64,000 nt of DNA from assembly GCF_000426765.1 (NCBI RefSeq), contig NZ_KE384566.1:434001-498000 (forward strand), given 5' to 3'. The translations under genes were made by a program, and so were the position numbers. Of the stretch, positions 19,577 to 30,562 are shown in pieces. This DNA comes from Vibrio litoralis DSM 17657 (GTDB lineage Bacteria > Pseudomonadota > Gammaproteobacteria > Enterobacterales > Vibrionaceae). How positions within the stretch are numbered: the first letter of the stretch is position 1; the number at the start of each line of letters is the position of its first letter. The notes below the pieces were generated by a model. The model made no database searches. It had not been told where the DNA came from and was given only the letters and a program-made list of their open reading frames with translations.

Positions 19577-20791
19577 ATGTACATGGCTCAACCTGGTCAT
19601 ATTGATCAAATAAAGCAAGTCAATACAGGTCGTGTATATAAACTTATCGATCAGTTTGGCCCGATTTCTCGTATCGATCTATCAAAACTAAGTGGTTTGG
19701 CACCTGCCAGTATCACTAAAATCTCGCGGGAATTAATGGAGGGCCACTTAATTCATGAAACGGTGGTGCAAGAGTCATTAAGTCGCGGGCGTCCCGCTGT
19801 TGGTCTTCAAACCGATAATACTGGTTGGCATTTTTTGTCTATTCGACTAGGTAAAGGCTATCTAATTATTGCACTACATGAATTAGGTGGAGAGGTTGTC
19901 GCGGATTATAAAGTTGATATTGAAGCTTCCGAACAAGATAAACTTCAGCAACGTATTTTGGATGAGATCGAAGTGTTTTTCGCTCAGCATGCGCATCTTG
20001 TCGAAAGGATGACCAGCATTGCGGTTACACTGCCTGCTTTAGTTAATTTTTCAGAAGGTGTGGTTCTTCAGATGCCGCATTTTAATATTCAAAATTTAGC
20101 GCTTGGTCCTGCAATCTATGCGCAGACGGGCGTGCCAGTGTTTATTGCTAATGATACTTGTGCGTGGGCACTCGCTGAAATGCTGTTTGGACACTCCCAA
20201 GAAGTCGATAACTCTTTACTAATTAGTAATCATCAAGGTGTCGCAGCGGGCGTAATTTTAAATGGTCGTCTTGCGTATAGTCGCAACGGTAATATTGGCG
20301 AACTGGGGCATATTCAAGTTGAACAAGATGGCACTTTATGTGAATGCGGTAAACGAGGTTGCTTAGATACTATTGCTTCTTCTGAAGCAGTATGCAGGGC
20401 GGTAACCGAACAAATCGTGCAAGGGCAAGAAACTTCTCTTACTGCGAATAATATCACTATGGATAAGATTTGCTCAGCGGCGGTGAGTGGTGATGAGTTT
20501 GCCATACAAGTTATCGAAAAGTTAGGCAGAGATTTAGGGAGGGGGATTGCCATCATGGTTAATATCTTCAGCCCTGAAAAGATTTTATTGGGTGGCGCTT
20601 TAACCAAAGCAAAATCGATTTTATTCCCTGCCATTGAACAAGCTTTGCAGCAGCACAGTTTACCTATCTTTCACAAAGATGTGCCTTTAGTGGAAAGTAA
20701 GTTCTTCACTCAAACGACGATGCCAGGTGCGGCATTGATTAAGCAGGCGCTCTATGATGGATCATTACTCTTGAAGGTCGTTGAAGGTTAA
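19577..20791 (+). CDS. mlc: Glucose-responsive repressor Mlc (ROK family)
   Basis: Mlc represses glucose PTS genes and is inactivated by binding to dephosphorylated PtsG. The 404-residue protein has an N-terminal winged helix (PISRIDLSKLSGLAPASITK), the ROK domain with sugar-site motif GNIGELGHIQ, and the zinc motif CECGKRGCLDTIAS. It matches E. coli Mlc from end to end (QPGHIDQIKQ near the start, YDGSLL near the end). A GTG/ATG choice is not an issue: AAGGAG sits just before the ATG, followed by a second in-frame ATG two codons later. ptsG is in the same window, though I could not place a convincing Mlc operator there. Confidence 0.92.
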   Translation: MYMAQPGHIDQIKQVNTGRVYKLIDQFGPISRIDLSKLSGLAPASITKISRELMEGHLIHETVVQESLSRGRPAVGLQTDNTGWHFLSIRLGKGYLIIALHELGGEVVADYKVDIEASEQDKLQQRILDEIEVFFAQHAHLVERMTSIAVTLPALVNFSEGVVLQMPHFNIQNLALGPAIYAQTGVPVFIANDTCAWALAEMLFGHSQEVDNSLLISNHQGVAAGVILNGRLAYSRNGNIGELGHIQVEQDGTLCECGKRGCLDTIASSEAVCRAVTEQIVQGQETSLTANNITMDKICSAAVSGDEFAIQVIEKLGRDLGRGIAIMVNIFSPEKILLGGALTKAKSILFPAIEQALQQHSLPIFHKDVPLVESKFFTQTTMPGAALIKQALYDGSLLLKVVEG

Positions 20792-20818
20792 TTTCGATAT
20801 AGAGTAAATAATAAAAAT

Positions 20819-20848
20819 AAAGCCAGCGTAATTGCTGGCTTTGTTGTC
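20819..20848. terminator. Terminator between mlc and yciK
   Basis: AAAGCCAGC and GCTGGCTTT form a nine-base stem with a six-base loop. It lies between convergent genes, with A-rich sequence before and T-rich sequence after. Confidence 0.85.
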
Positions 20849-20869
20849 TCTGGTGAGCTGAGTTAAGGC

Positions 20870-21631
20870 TTACGATTTAAATAGCTTATTTCGTTCTGGC
20901 TGGGCATCAATGCATTGACCATGAACCTCTTGGCTTTCCACTGCCATCAGGTAAACGTACAGTGGCATGATATCTTCGGCCGTTTTTAGCAGATTAGTAT
21001 CTTCTGCTGGATAAGCTGAGGCACGCATTTTGGTACGAGTTGCACCTGGGTTAATCGCATTAACGCGAATAGGGGTGTCACTGAGTTCATCTGCCAAAAT
21101 TTGCATCATGCCTTCGGTAGCAAATTTAGAAATAGAATAACTTGCCCAGTAAGCTTTGCCGATATGACCAACGGTTGAAGAGGTGAAAACAATGCGGCCG
21201 TTTTCTGATTTTTTAATCAGAGGGAGTAATGCTTGAGTCATTAATAGCTGCGCTTTTACATTGACTTGCATCACTTCATCAAAAGCACTTTCTTCAATTT
21301 GTTCAAATGGCGTGATCGTACCTAGTAGACCAGCATTATGTAAGATGCCATCAAGTTTACCGAATTGATCTGCAATCGTATCGGCCATATCAAGGTAGTT
21401 CTGTTTGGTTGCCCCTTTCATATCAAGAGGGATAATCGCCGCTTGCGGGTAACCTTTCGACTCGATCTCATCGTACGTCGCTTCTAGTTTGGACACGGTG
21501 CGTCCTAGTAAAATAACGGTTGCGCCATGTTGAGCGTAGTGTAACGCGGCTTCTTTACCTATACCATCGCCAGCACCAGTGACTAAAATGGTTTTTCCAG
21601 TAAGCGCTGAAGGGGAAACTGAATAATTCAC
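20870..21631 (-). CDS. yciK: YciK-type short-chain dehydrogenase
   Basis: This 253-residue oxidoreductase has the cofactor motif TGAGDGIGKEA, the NAG motif (HNAGLLG), and the catalytic Ser and YxxxK (SYSISKFA). The full sequence resembles E. coli YciK, including its position beside sohB, yciN and topA. The start is GTG at 21631. No in-frame ATG exists between the upstream stop and this codon, and AAGGA lies about nine bases upstream. Substrate is not established for the family. Confidence 0.9.
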   Translation of the reverse strand: MNYSVSPSALTGKTILVTGAGDGIGKEAALHYAQHGATVILLGRTVSKLEATYDEIESKGYPQAAIIPLDMKGATKQNYLDMADTIADQFGKLDGILHNAGLLGTITPFEQIEESAFDEVMQVNVKAQLLMTQALLPLIKKSENGRIVFTSSTVGHIGKAYWASYSISKFATEGMMQILADELSDTPIRVNAINPGATRTKMRASAYPAEDTNLLKTAEDIMPLYVYLMAVESQEVHGQCIDAQPERNKLFKS

Positions 21632-21664
21632 CGTATGTAATCCTTAATCTAACTTTATGTCATT

Positions 21665-21697
21665 TATACCCATCTTATTTGAAGTCACTTGGGTATA
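21665..21697. repeat. 33-bp palindromic repeat with ERIC-like ends
   Basis: The element opens TATACCCATCTTATTTGAAG and closes TCACTTGGGTATA, in the gap between divergent yciK and sohB. The ends match those of the ERIC-type elements at 32545 and 50928, so it may be a collapsed relative. Confidence 0.6.
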
Positions 21698-21791
21698 TGC
21701 AATAATGTACCGCTATTTCAAATAATAAGTGGTTAGCATCAACGTAAACTCGCTTACCATACACTAAACCGCAAGTTTTGAGGGAATGATA

Positions 21792-22853
21792 TTGGAATTT
21801 TTGTTGGATTATGGGCTGTTTCTAGCCAAAGTCGTGACGTTCGTCGTTGCGGTAATCGCATTGTTTGTTGGCATTAAAGTATTAGGCGGAAAGGGCGGTC
21901 ATGCGAAAGGTGAATTACAGATCACTGACTTGTCAGAAAAGCATACTGAAACGGTCGCGCAACTAGAAGAACACTTGCATGATGAAGCGTATTTAAAAGC
22001 GCGTCATAAAGCACAAGAAAAAGAGCAAAAAGAAAAGAACAAAAAAGAGGCCAAAGAGGCGAAAAAGGCCGCAAAATCCGGTGAACTGGTTGATACCCGT
22101 AACCCTCATTTATTTGTTTTAGATTTTAACGGCAGCATTGATGCTAAAGAAGTCTCTTCTTTACGTGAAGAAGTCACCGCGATTCTTTCGGTCGCGAAAG
22201 AAGGGGATGAAGTGCTACTTCGCCTAGAGTCTGGCGGTGGCATGGTTCACGGCTATGGTCTAGCTTCTTCTCAACTCGATCGTCTTAAACATGCCAAGAT
22301 TCCGTTAACCATTGCTGTCGATAAAGTAGCAGCAAGTGGTGGCTATATGATGGCTTGTGTGGCGGATAAAATTGTTTCAGCGCCATTTGCGATTGTTGGC
22401 TCGATTGGTGTTATCGCACAAATTCCGAACTTCAATAAATTGTTGAAAAAGAATGATATTGAATTTGAGCAAATGACCGCAGGCGAATATAAACGCACCT
22501 TAACCATGTTTGGTGAAAATACTGATAAAGCCCGCGATAAGTTCAAGCATGAATTAGAAGAAACCCATGTACTATTTAAAGACTTTATCCGTGAGCACCG
22601 TGCAGAGCTTGATCTAGAGAAAGTGGCTACAGGTGAACATTGGTTTGGCACCCAAGCGCTTGAGTTAGGGCTGGTGGATGAAATTAAAACCTCAGATGAT
22701 TTAATTGTCGCAGCGACTAAAGAAAAATCAGTACTCGCCTTGCACTACGTTCGCAAGAAAAAACTATCGGATAAAATTTCTGGTAGCGCAGCGAAAACCG
22801 TCGATAGTGTACTACTTAAATTGATCTCTAGAGGCCAGCGCCCAATTGTATAG
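21792..22853 (+). CDS. sohB: Inner-membrane peptidase SohB
   Basis: SohB is an S49-family (SppA-like) serine peptidase anchored in the inner membrane. Its N-terminal helix is followed by a lysine/glutamate-rich stretch (about 70-95) and the peptidase domain with the nucleophile segment VAASGGYMMACV and GSIGVI. I favour a TTG start at 21792 (MEFLLDYGLFLAK, aligning with E. coli MELLSEYGLFLAK), because GAGGG sits seven bases before it. The ATG at 21786 would nearly touch that site. The yciK-sohB-yciN-topA group is conserved. Confidence 0.92.
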   Translation: MEFLLDYGLFLAKVVTFVVAVIALFVGIKVLGGKGGHAKGELQITDLSEKHTETVAQLEEHLHDEAYLKARHKAQEKEQKEKNKKEAKEAKKAAKSGELVDTRNPHLFVLDFNGSIDAKEVSSLREEVTAILSVAKEGDEVLLRLESGGGMVHGYGLASSQLDRLKHAKIPLTIAVDKVAASGGYMMACVADKIVSAPFAIVGSIGVIAQIPNFNKLLKKNDIEFEQMTAGEYKRTLTMFGENTDKARDKFKHELEETHVLFKDFIREHRAELDLEKVATGEHWFGTQALELGLVDEIKTSDDLIVAATKEKSVLALHYVRKKKLSDKISGSAAKTVDSVLLKLISRGQRPIV

Positions 22854-22886
22854 CAGATACCTCTAATGAGGTAGGCGCATGAATAA

Positions 22887-22900
22887 CTGATTTATATCAA
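22887..22900. promoter_or_regulatory. FNR-like site upstream of focA
   Basis: CTGATTTATATCAA matches the FNR consensus TTGAT-N4-ATCAA at nine of ten positions. Fermentative focA genes are FNR-controlled in E. coli. The weakness is placement: the sohB terminator lies between this site and focA, about 245 bases downstream. Confidence 0.35.
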
Positions 22901-22913
22901 TCTTTATTGAATT

Positions 22914-22940
22914 AAGCTCACATCTCGTGAGCTTTTTTTT
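22914..22940 (+). terminator. Terminator after sohB
   Basis: AAGCTCAC pairs with GTGAGCTT across a short loop and is followed by a run of T residues. Confidence 0.88.
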
Positions 22941-23146
22941 AGCTTGATGGTTTTTTATTTTGAGTCTTTTCTATTGGTTTTAGCCGATTTTAACGACTTT
23001 TTTGTGGTTTTTCATGGGTGATTTCTTGTTGTGAAATTAACTTTTCCAGCTTTGAACTATGATTAGAAAGCTTGAATTTGATGACATTAAAAAGCAATAT
23101 TCAGCCATCATCCTTGTTTTTGTATCTAATTGTTACGAGAGAAAAA

Positions 23147-23989
23147 ATGGACAACAATCAATTTGAATCATTAATGCCACCTGAAATGGCAAAAAAAGCC
23201 GCTGAAGCTGGTGTTTACAAAGTTAATAAATCTTTCTTTAAAACCTTTATGCTTGCAGTTACAGCTGGCATGCAAATTGGTATTGCATTTATTTTTTACA
23301 CTACGGTAACTAGTGGTACCGCTGACGTGGCTCCAGGCTTTTCACATTTTGTTGGTGGTTTAGCATTTAGCCTAGGTTTAATTCTTGTGGTTGTAACTGG
23401 TAGTGAATTATTTACTAGCTCAACCTTAGTGGTTGTTGCTAAAGCGAGTGGTTTGGTGACCTGGGGGCAATTAGTTAAAAACTGGCTTCAAGTTTATTTT
23501 GGTAACTTCGTGGGTTGTATTTTGCTAGTCGGTATAATGCTCGTTGCTCAACAATATATGAGCGATGCGGGTGGTATCGGTTTGAATGCGATGCACATTG
23601 CTCAGCATAAAATGCACCACTCTTTCGCATCAGCCGTTGCGCTAGGCACAATGGCTAACTTACTGGTATGTATCGCAGTTTGGATGTCTTATGCGGGCCG
23701 CACATTAACAGATAAAGTGTTAATTTTGATTCTGCCTGTTGCGATGTTTGTCTCATCAGGATTTGAGCATAGCATTGCAAACATGTTTCAAATCCCATTT
23801 GCGATTGGTATCAAAAACTTTGCACCTGCTGAATTTTGGGAAATGACTCATACAACAGCCAGCCAGTTTGCCGACTTAAATATGGTTGATTTCGTAGTGA
23901 ATAACCTTATCCCAGTCACCATTGGCAATATTATTGGCGGTAGTCTATTTGTTGGTTTGTGGTTCTGGTCAATTTACCTACGAAAGTAA
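23147..23989 (+). CDS. focA: Formate channel FocA
   Basis: FocA is a pentameric inner-membrane channel that moves formate in and out during mixed-acid fermentation. The 280-residue protein has six hydrophobic segments and the formate/nitrite family motifs (SELFTSSTL, GNFVGCI, FSSGFEHS-like FVSSGFEHSIANM, GNIIGGSLFVG). The start at 23147 (MDNNQFESLMPPEM) was chosen because GAGAG precedes it and the family begins here. An upstream in-frame TTG at 23072 has no ribosome site. pflB is not adjacent, unlike in enterobacteria. Confidence 0.93.
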   Translation: MDNNQFESLMPPEMAKKAAEAGVYKVNKSFFKTFMLAVTAGMQIGIAFIFYTTVTSGTADVAPGFSHFVGGLAFSLGLILVVVTGSELFTSSTLVVVAKASGLVTWGQLVKNWLQVYFGNFVGCILLVGIMLVAQQYMSDAGGIGLNAMHIAQHKMHHSFASAVALGTMANLLVCIAVWMSYAGRTLTDKVLILILPVAMFVSSGFEHSIANMFQIPFAIGIKNFAPAEFWEMTHTTASQFADLNMVDFVVNNLIPVTIGNIIGGSLFVGLWFWSIYLRK

Positions 23990-24011
23990 TGTAACCATAA
24001 ATAAGTGACAT

Positions 24012-24046
24012 AAAAATGCCCTAGCTGAGACTAGGGCATCTTTTTA
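24012..24046. terminator. Terminator between focA and yciN
   Basis: ATGCCCTAG and CTAGGGCAT pair, with A-tract before and T-tract after. It is shared by convergent focA and yciN. Confidence 0.9.
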
Positions 24047-24048
24047 TA

Positions 24049-24069
24049 TATACTCAAGTGACTTGGGTA
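24049..24069. repeat. Short palindromic repeat, TATACC family
   Basis: TATACTCAAGTGACTTGGGTA, directly after the focA terminator. It differs by a few bases from the copies at 17846 and 45589. Confidence 0.6.
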
Positions 24070-24086
24070 AAGGTCTAATATCTGAA

Positions 24087-24344
24087 TTAGTGCACTGTAT
24101 TTTCTAAGGTGAATTCTTTAGATAGATGATGTGCGAGATATTTGAACATATTAAATACGGCTGTGGTTTTTTCAGTCGGCAACCCTTGTTCATCTAAGAA
24201 ATATTCGCCTTTGAAAATCAACACATCATCTTTCTCTATTACTGATGTGGCACGCATTCCTTCCATATAATTTGCATGTTCCTGAATGACTTGGTTTGCA
24301 ATCAGAAGGAGTTCAAATTCGGAGATGGCTTTTTTACTACTCAT
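24087..24344 (-). CDS. yciN: YciN-family protein (DUF2498)
   Basis: This 85-residue cytoplasmic protein resembles E. coli YciN, with the diagnostic run GEYFLDEQGLPTEKTTAVFN (about 49-68). It has no membrane segment. Function unknown. Its place between sohB and topA is conserved. It is divergent from topA. Confidence 0.9.
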   Translation of the reverse strand: MSSKKAISEFELLLIANQVIQEHANYMEGMRATSVIEKDDVLIFKGEYFLDEQGLPTEKTTAVFNMFKYLAHHLSKEFTLENTVH

Positions 24345-24680
24345 AGTGGCCTACTTAGAATGAAAGTTAAGGTTTGGTTGAATATCATTAAATAAGGCGC
24401 TATTGTCCGCCTCAATTTGATTATAAAGTTTATACCTAACTCGTTGCTTGGTATAGCGAATGGCAGTAAAAAATCCTGAATTTTGTTTTTCAATAATCGT
24501 AGTAGATGGTCAGTTATCTTACTGCATCTTAGTTGGCGATATGTCGTTCACTCAGCATGAAAAGTGAAAAAACAGGTTGATCTTATTTAAAACTCACTCG
24601 ATAGTAAAAAAAGAAGCAATTAATTAAAGCAGCGTGCGTAATCAATAAACGCGACCTGATGAGGATGTTTAGAATTAGTT
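24345..24680. other. Divergent yciN/topA intergenic region
   Basis: About 335 AT-rich bases with no credible gene. They should contain the topA promoters, which are often several and supercoiling- or heat-sensitive. I could not place them reliably. Confidence 0.4.
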
Positions 24681-27308
24681 ATGGGCAAATCTCTTGTTAT
24701 TGTAGAGTCACCAGCTAAAGCGAAGACTATCAATAAATATCTTGGAAAAGATTTTGTTGTGAAGTCGAGCGTTGGCCATGTACGTGACTTACCTACTGCC
24801 GGTCAAAGTAGTGGAAAAAAAGCGGCCGCGATTTCAACTAAAGGTATGAGTCCTGAAGAAAAAGCTCGTATCAAAAAAGAAAAAGACAAAGCAGCCCTGA
24901 TTAAAAAGATGGGTATCAACCCTTACCAAGGCTGGGAAGCGAACTATCAAATCCTTCCGGGTAAAGAAAAGGTTGTTGCTGAATTACAGAAATTAGCCAA
25001 AGACGCCGATTGCGTTTATCTCGCAACCGATTTGGACCGCGAAGGGGAAGCTATTGCGTGGCACCTTCGTGAGATCATCGGTGGTGATGATGCGCGATAC
25101 AAACGAGTGGTTTTTAACGAAATTACTAAAAATGCCATTCAACAAGCGTTTGAAACGCCAGGTGAATTGAATCTAGATGGTGTGAAAGCTCAACAGACAC
25201 GACGCTTTTTAGACCGAGTGGTTGGCTTCATGGCTTCACCTCTACTTTGGAAAAAAGTGGCGCGTGGTTTATCTGCAGGTCGTGTTCAATCGGTTGCAGT
25301 GAAGCTATTGGTTGAGCGTGAACGTGAAATCAACGCATTTATTCCAGAAGAGTTTTGGGATATCCATGCTGATACGACAACATTAAATAATACTGATTTC
25401 CGTTTATTAGTGGCTCAAAAAGCTGGTTCAGCCTTTAAGCCAGTTAATGAAACGGAAACCAAAGCAGCATTATCGGTACTTGAAAAAGCCACTTACGAAG
25501 TTTGTAAACGAGAAGATCGCCCGACCTCAAGTAAGCCTTCTGCCCCATATATCACCTCTACATTGCAACAAGCGGCAAGTACTCGCTTAGGCTATGGGGT
25601 GAAAAAGACCATGATGCTCGCTCAGAGACTCTATGAGGCGGGTTACATCACTTATATGCGTACTGACTCAACTAACTTGAGTAAAGAGGCTGTAGAAGCT
25701 TGTCGTGAGTTTATTCAATCTGAGTTTGGTGACGCATATTTACCTGCCAGTCCTTTAGCTTACGGTAGTAAACAAGGCGCTCAAGAGGCGCACGAAGCGA
25801 TTCGTCCATCTAGCGTTGATGTAAAAGCTGAAGACTTAAACGGTATGGAAGCCGATGCCCACAAACTTTACGCCCTGATTTGGAATCAATTTGTTGCCTG
25901 TCAAATGACACCAGCAAAATACGATTCAACCACAGTAAGTGTTAAGGCGGATGACTTTACGCTAAAAGCCAAAGGTCGTATTTTGAAGTTTGATGGTTGG
26001 ACTCGTGTTCAACGTCCAATGGGTAAAAATGAAGATCAAATTCTACCTGAAGTGAAAGTTGGCGATACGTTGTCGCTAAAACAACTCGATCCTAAGCAGC
26101 ACTTCACTAAACCGCCAGCACGCTATACCGAAGCGGCGTTAGTTAAAGAGCTTGAAAAACGTGGTATTGGTCGTCCATCGACTTATGCATCGATCATTTC
26201 AACCATTCAAGATCGTGGTTATGTAAAAGTTGACCAACGTCGTTTCTATGCAGAAAAAATGGGTGAGATTGTTACCGATCGCCTGAATGGTAGCTTTAAT
26301 GATCTGATGGATTACGACTTTACTGCTCGTATGGAAGAAAAACTCGATAAAATCGCCGAAGGTCAACTGACTTGGACTCAAGTTCTTGATGAGTTTTTTG
26401 AAGCCTTTACTGCGGATTTAGACAAAGCAGAATTAGACGAATCTGAAGGTGGCATGATGCCAAATAAGATCGTTGAAACGAGTATTGAATGTCCAACCTG
26501 TTCTCGTCCTATGGGGATTCGTACTGCGTCTACTGGTGTTTTCTTAGGATGTTCAGGTTATGCACTGCCACCAAAAGAGCGTTGTAAAACCACTATTAAT
26601 TTAGGTGATGAAGAAGGTGTAGTGAACGTTTTAGAAGAAGACGTTGAAACGGCGGCTCTTCGTGCGAAAAAGCGTTGCCCAATTTGTGAAACGGCAATGG
26701 ACGCTTACCTGATTGATGACAAGCGTAAGATGCACGTTTGTGGTAATAACCCGAACTGTGAAGGTTATGTGGTTGAATTCGGTGAGTTCAAACCAAAAGG
26801 TTACGATGGCCCATTAGTTGAGTGTGATAAGTGTGGCTCAGATATGGTGCTGAAAAATGGCCGTTTTGGTAAGTACATGGGTTGTACTAACGAGGAATGT
26901 AAAAATACTCGTAAGATCTTACGTAACGGCGAAGTTGCGCCACCGAAAGAAGATCCAGTACATTTCCCTGAGTTGCCTTGTTCTAATTCGGATGCTTATT
27001 TCGTACTGCGTGATGGTGCATCTGGTTTATTTATGGCGGCAAGCAATTTCCCGAAATCTCGTGAAACTCGCGCACCGCTAGTTGCTGAAATGGCAGAATA
27101 CAAAGATCGTATTTCTGAAAAATTCCATTACTTAGCGTCTGCACCGGTTGCCGATCCTGATGGGATCCCAACAGTCGTTCGCTTTAGCCGTAAATCGAAA
27201 GAGCATTACGTGCGTTCAGAAGTAGATGGTAAGCCATCTGGTTGGACTGCTCTGTATATCGACGGTAAGTGGGAAATTACAGACAAGCGTAAGAAACCAA
27301 AGAAATAG
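24681..27308 (+). CDS. topA: DNA topoisomerase I
   Basis: TopA relaxes negative supercoils. The 875-residue protein has an N-terminal TOPRIM domain (Glu9 in VESPAKA; acidic triad DLDREGE at 117-123), the catalytic tyrosine Tyr325 in YITYMRTDS, and a C-terminal tail with cysteine clusters for zinc ribbons (CPTC..., [11 protein letters not shown]..., CDKCGSDM). A normal length for gammaproteobacteria. The terminator follows the stop. The gene is followed by miaE and then cysB rather than directly by cysB. Confidence 0.98.
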   Translation: MGKSLVIVESPAKAKTINKYLGKDFVVKSSVGHVRDLPTAGQSSGKKAAAISTKGMSPEEKARIKKEKDKAALIKKMGINPYQGWEANYQILPGKEKVVAELQKLAKDADCVYLATDLDREGEAIAWHLREIIGGDDARYKRVVFNEITKNAIQQAFETPGELNLDGVKAQQTRRFLDRVVGFMASPLLWKKVARGLSAGRVQSVAVKLLVEREREINAFIPEEFWDIHADTTTLNNTDFRLLVAQKAGSAFKPVNETETKAALSVLEKATYEVCKREDRPTSSKPSAPYITSTLQQAASTRLGYGVKKTMMLAQRLYEAGYITYMRTDSTNLSKEAVEACREFIQSEFGDAYLPASPLAYGSKQGAQEAHEAIRPSSVDVKAEDLNGMEADAHKLYALIWNQFVACQMTPAKYDSTTVSVKADDFTLKAKGRILKFDGWTRVQRPMGKNEDQILPEVKVGDTLSLKQLDPKQHFTKPPARYTEAALVKELEKRGIGRPSTYASIISTIQDRGYVKVDQRRFYAEKMGEIVTDRLNGSFNDLMDYDFTARMEEKLDKIAEGQLTWTQVLDEFFEAFTADLDKAELDESEGGMMPNKIVETSIECPTCSRPMGIRTASTGVFLGCSGYALPPKERCKTTINLGDEEGVVNVLEEDVETAALRAKKRCPICETAMDAYLIDDKRKMHVCGNNPNCEGYVVEFGEFKPKGYDGPLVECDKCGSDMVLKNGRFGKYMGCTNEECKNTRKILRNGEVAPPKEDPVHFPELPCSNSDAYFVLRDGASGLFMAASNFPKSRETRAPLVAEMAEYKDRISEKFHYLASAPVADPDGIPTVVRFSRKSKEHYVRSEVDGKPSGWTALYIDGKWEITDKRKKPKK

Positions 27309-27326
27309 GTTTTTAATCGCTTAACG

Positions 27327-27362
27327 AAAAACAGCCCGATGTGTTTGCATCTGGCTGTTTTT
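27327..27362 (+). terminator. Terminator after topA
   Basis: AAAAACAGCC and GGCTGTTTTT form the outer stem, with GATG and CATC continuing it inside. Confidence 0.88.
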
Positions 27363-27373
27363 GTATCAAAATT

Positions 27374-27441
27374 ACGCTACACGCTACACGCTACACGCTA
27401 CACGCTACACGCTACACGCTACACGCTACACGCTACACGCT
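27374..27441. repeat. Tandem repeat, nine copies of a 7-bp unit
   Basis: Nine perfect copies of ACGCTAC (27374-27436) are followed by a partial copy ACGCT. The array lies between the topA terminator and miaE. It overlaps the 3-prime end of miaE, giving that protein its final Cys-Ser-Val and its stop codon. A perfect 63-bp array suggests recent slippage and probable strain-to-strain copy-number variation. Confidence 0.97.
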
Positions 27442-28202
27442 TCAACTTCGACAGGAACACCACTATGAAAACGAAATTCCGCTTCTTCTCGTTGAATGAG
27501 TTGACCTTCACGCTCGCCAATTAAGCGAATTCGTTCACTAATATCTTCTCCCGCAATCGCTTCAGCTAGCGCTAGGTAATCTTGATAATGACGCGCTTCT
27601 GAGCGTAACAAAGAAACATAAAACTTATTCAACTCGTCATCTAAAAACGGTGCCAGTTTGGCAAAACGCTCACAAGATCGCGCTTCAATATAAGCACCGA
27701 TAATCAACTTATCAATGAGGGCAGCAGGCTCGTAGGTTCTGACCGTTTTCATTAAACCTTTGGCGTAGGTTCCAGCGGTCAGGTTCTGATAAGGGATGCC
27801 TCGGTTTTCCATAATCTCAAGCACTTGCTCAAAGTGGTGGAATTCCTCTTTAATCAAACGCACCATTTTATCAACCAGATCTTGACCATGCTCAAAGCCA
27901 TCTTTTACGGTTAGGCTGCCAGATTGCATAATGCTTTTTTCTGGGAACTCGACATCACGAATGCACTTATAGACGTAATCTTCATAAGGTTTAGCCCATT
28001 GAATCAGTGTTTGACCACTTTGCTGATCAACCGCATATTTGCGCACCATAAACATGGCCGTTTGAGCCGCTTTTAATTCGCAATTGCAGTGGTCAATCAG
28101 CAAGGCGTTTAAATGTTCTGGTTGCTTGGCTTTTTCTATCCAAGCCTCTGGGGTTGGACAATGTAGAAATTGGTGTATAGGTTTCAGTAATTCTTGATAC
28201 AT
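27426..28202 (-). CDS. miaE: tRNA-(ms2io6A)-hydroxylase
   Basis: MiaE is a diiron monooxygenase that hydroxylates the isopentenyl side chain of ms2i6A37 in tRNA. The 258-residue protein shows the helix-borne iron ligands in CNCELKAAQ, EEFHHFEQV, YIEARSCERF and SEARHYQDY. The last residues (CSV) and the stop are read from the heptamer array. Whole-unit loss would leave the reading unchanged until the array is nearly gone, since each added unit lies beyond the stop. Confidence 0.93.
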   Translation of the reverse strand: MYQELLKPIHQFLHCPTPEAWIEKAKQPEHLNALLIDHCNCELKAAQTAMFMVRKYAVDQQSGQTLIQWAKPYEDYVYKCIRDVEFPEKSIMQSGSLTVKDGFEHGQDLVDKMVRLIKEEFHHFEQVLEIMENRGIPYQNLTAGTYAKGLMKTVRTYEPAALIDKLIIGAYIEARSCERFAKLAPFLDDELNKFYVSLLRSEARHYQDYLALAEAIAGEDISERIRLIGEREGQLIQREEAEFRFHSGVPVEVEACSV

Positions 28203-28349
28203 GGCAATAAAGGTTTCGAATGGAAATTATGGTCAATTTTATCACACTACACTTTATTTCCGTTATCGAATCTCAATGAAGAACTATGAAAATGACTCGA
28301 TAAGCGTTATAACTAATGCTTATAAGGCAAAGTGATGCCTCAAAGATAA

Positions 28350-29347
<998 letters not shown>

Positions 29348-29348
<1 letters not shown>

Positions 29349-30562
29349 TGTGTGAATCCCTCTCTCAGCGCTTTTCTGTACTAGATAAAGCGCTCATTTC
29401 TACTCAAGAGTTTTGGCGGACGGAACCGTTCCATTCAAGCATCAATGAAAGCTTACCCTGGCTTAACCATCCCGCGCTCTGCGAATTTCTGACTAGCTTG
29501 GAAGTTGAAGATATTGAGCAGCTAAAAGGGGATACCTCAAAGTTAGTTGAGTGCTTAACGCCTTTTATTCCCGCTTTAACCAGTTTATGGGCTCAATGTG
29601 AATTAGATAGTTTACTATTGACGGGTGAGCATGATACTCAACATTTAAGTGTTGGGATCCCGGGAAGAAAATGGCAACAGATCACTGCGATGGGAGAGGC
29701 CGCACTACGAGTTAACCGTCCTGGACAAGAGTGGTTGGAATGGTGTGCCGGTAAGGGATACTTAGGACAATGGTTAGCGCAGCAGTCGCAACTTCCTATG
29801 ATCAGTTTTGAGTGGCAAGACAGCCTGTGTGTAATGGGACAAGCTTTGGCGGATAAACATCAATTACCAATGACCTTTATTCAGGGCGATGCGCTATCTG
29901 ATGATTGCCATAAGGTATTTAAGCCCAATCAACACGCGGTGGCATTGCATGCCTGTGGTGATTTACATGCTCATTTAATTGAACATGTGTGTCAGCAGGG
30001 GCTATCCGGCGTGACCCTTTCACCTTGTTGTTACCACTTAATTCAAGATGACGATTATCAGCCGCTTTCAACATTAGGCAAGCACTCTCAACTTCACCTT
30101 TCCAAAACAGATCTCAGGATCCCATTGCAAGAAACCGTGACCGGTGGGGAAAGAGTGAAGCGTCATCGTGAATTGGAAATGACCTATCGCCTAGGCTTCG
30201 ATTGTTTGTTGCAAGATGCGAGCAATCAGCAAGGTTATACGTCGATTCCAAGTATTAAAAAATCACAGCTAAGCCAAGGGTTTGCCAGTTTCTGCCAATG
30301 GGCGAAAGAGCAGCGAAACTTGGATGTTACTCTTGAGGATTTAGATTATTGGAAGCAAAGAGGTGAAGAACGCTTTATTCAAATGGAGCGCTTGAGTCTA
30401 GTACAACAAGCCTTTCGAAGGCCGCTTGAAATGTGGTTAGTGTGTGATAAAGCTTTGCGTTTAGAACAAGCGGGATATGATGTTTCGCTTAGCACTTTCT
30501 GCCCGCGGGACATCACACCACGCAATATTCTTATTCAAGCGATTGAGAACCGATCACTCTAA
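29348..30562 (+). CDS. SAM-dependent methyltransferase-like protein (Methyltransf_32 type)
   Basis: The 404-residue protein has a SAM-binding motif variant LEWCAGKGYLGQWLA (about 130-144) and the downstream LHACGDLHAHLIEH and LSPCCYHLI motifs typical of the PF13679 group, whose members include METTL25-like proteins. The substrate is unknown. Its ATG overlaps the cysB stop, so it is translated with cysB. Its end overlaps the convergent ald by nine bases. A role tied to cysteine metabolism is only a guess from location. Confidence 0.78.

Noticed and set aside
27374..27441. CRISPR-like array
   Set aside because: Units are 7 bp, contiguous and without spacers, so it is a simple tandem repeat.
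27339..27524. Plus-strand reading frame through the heptamer array
   Set aside because: It is produced by the repeat (7-bp units with no stop in some frames) and overlaps the real miaE gene.
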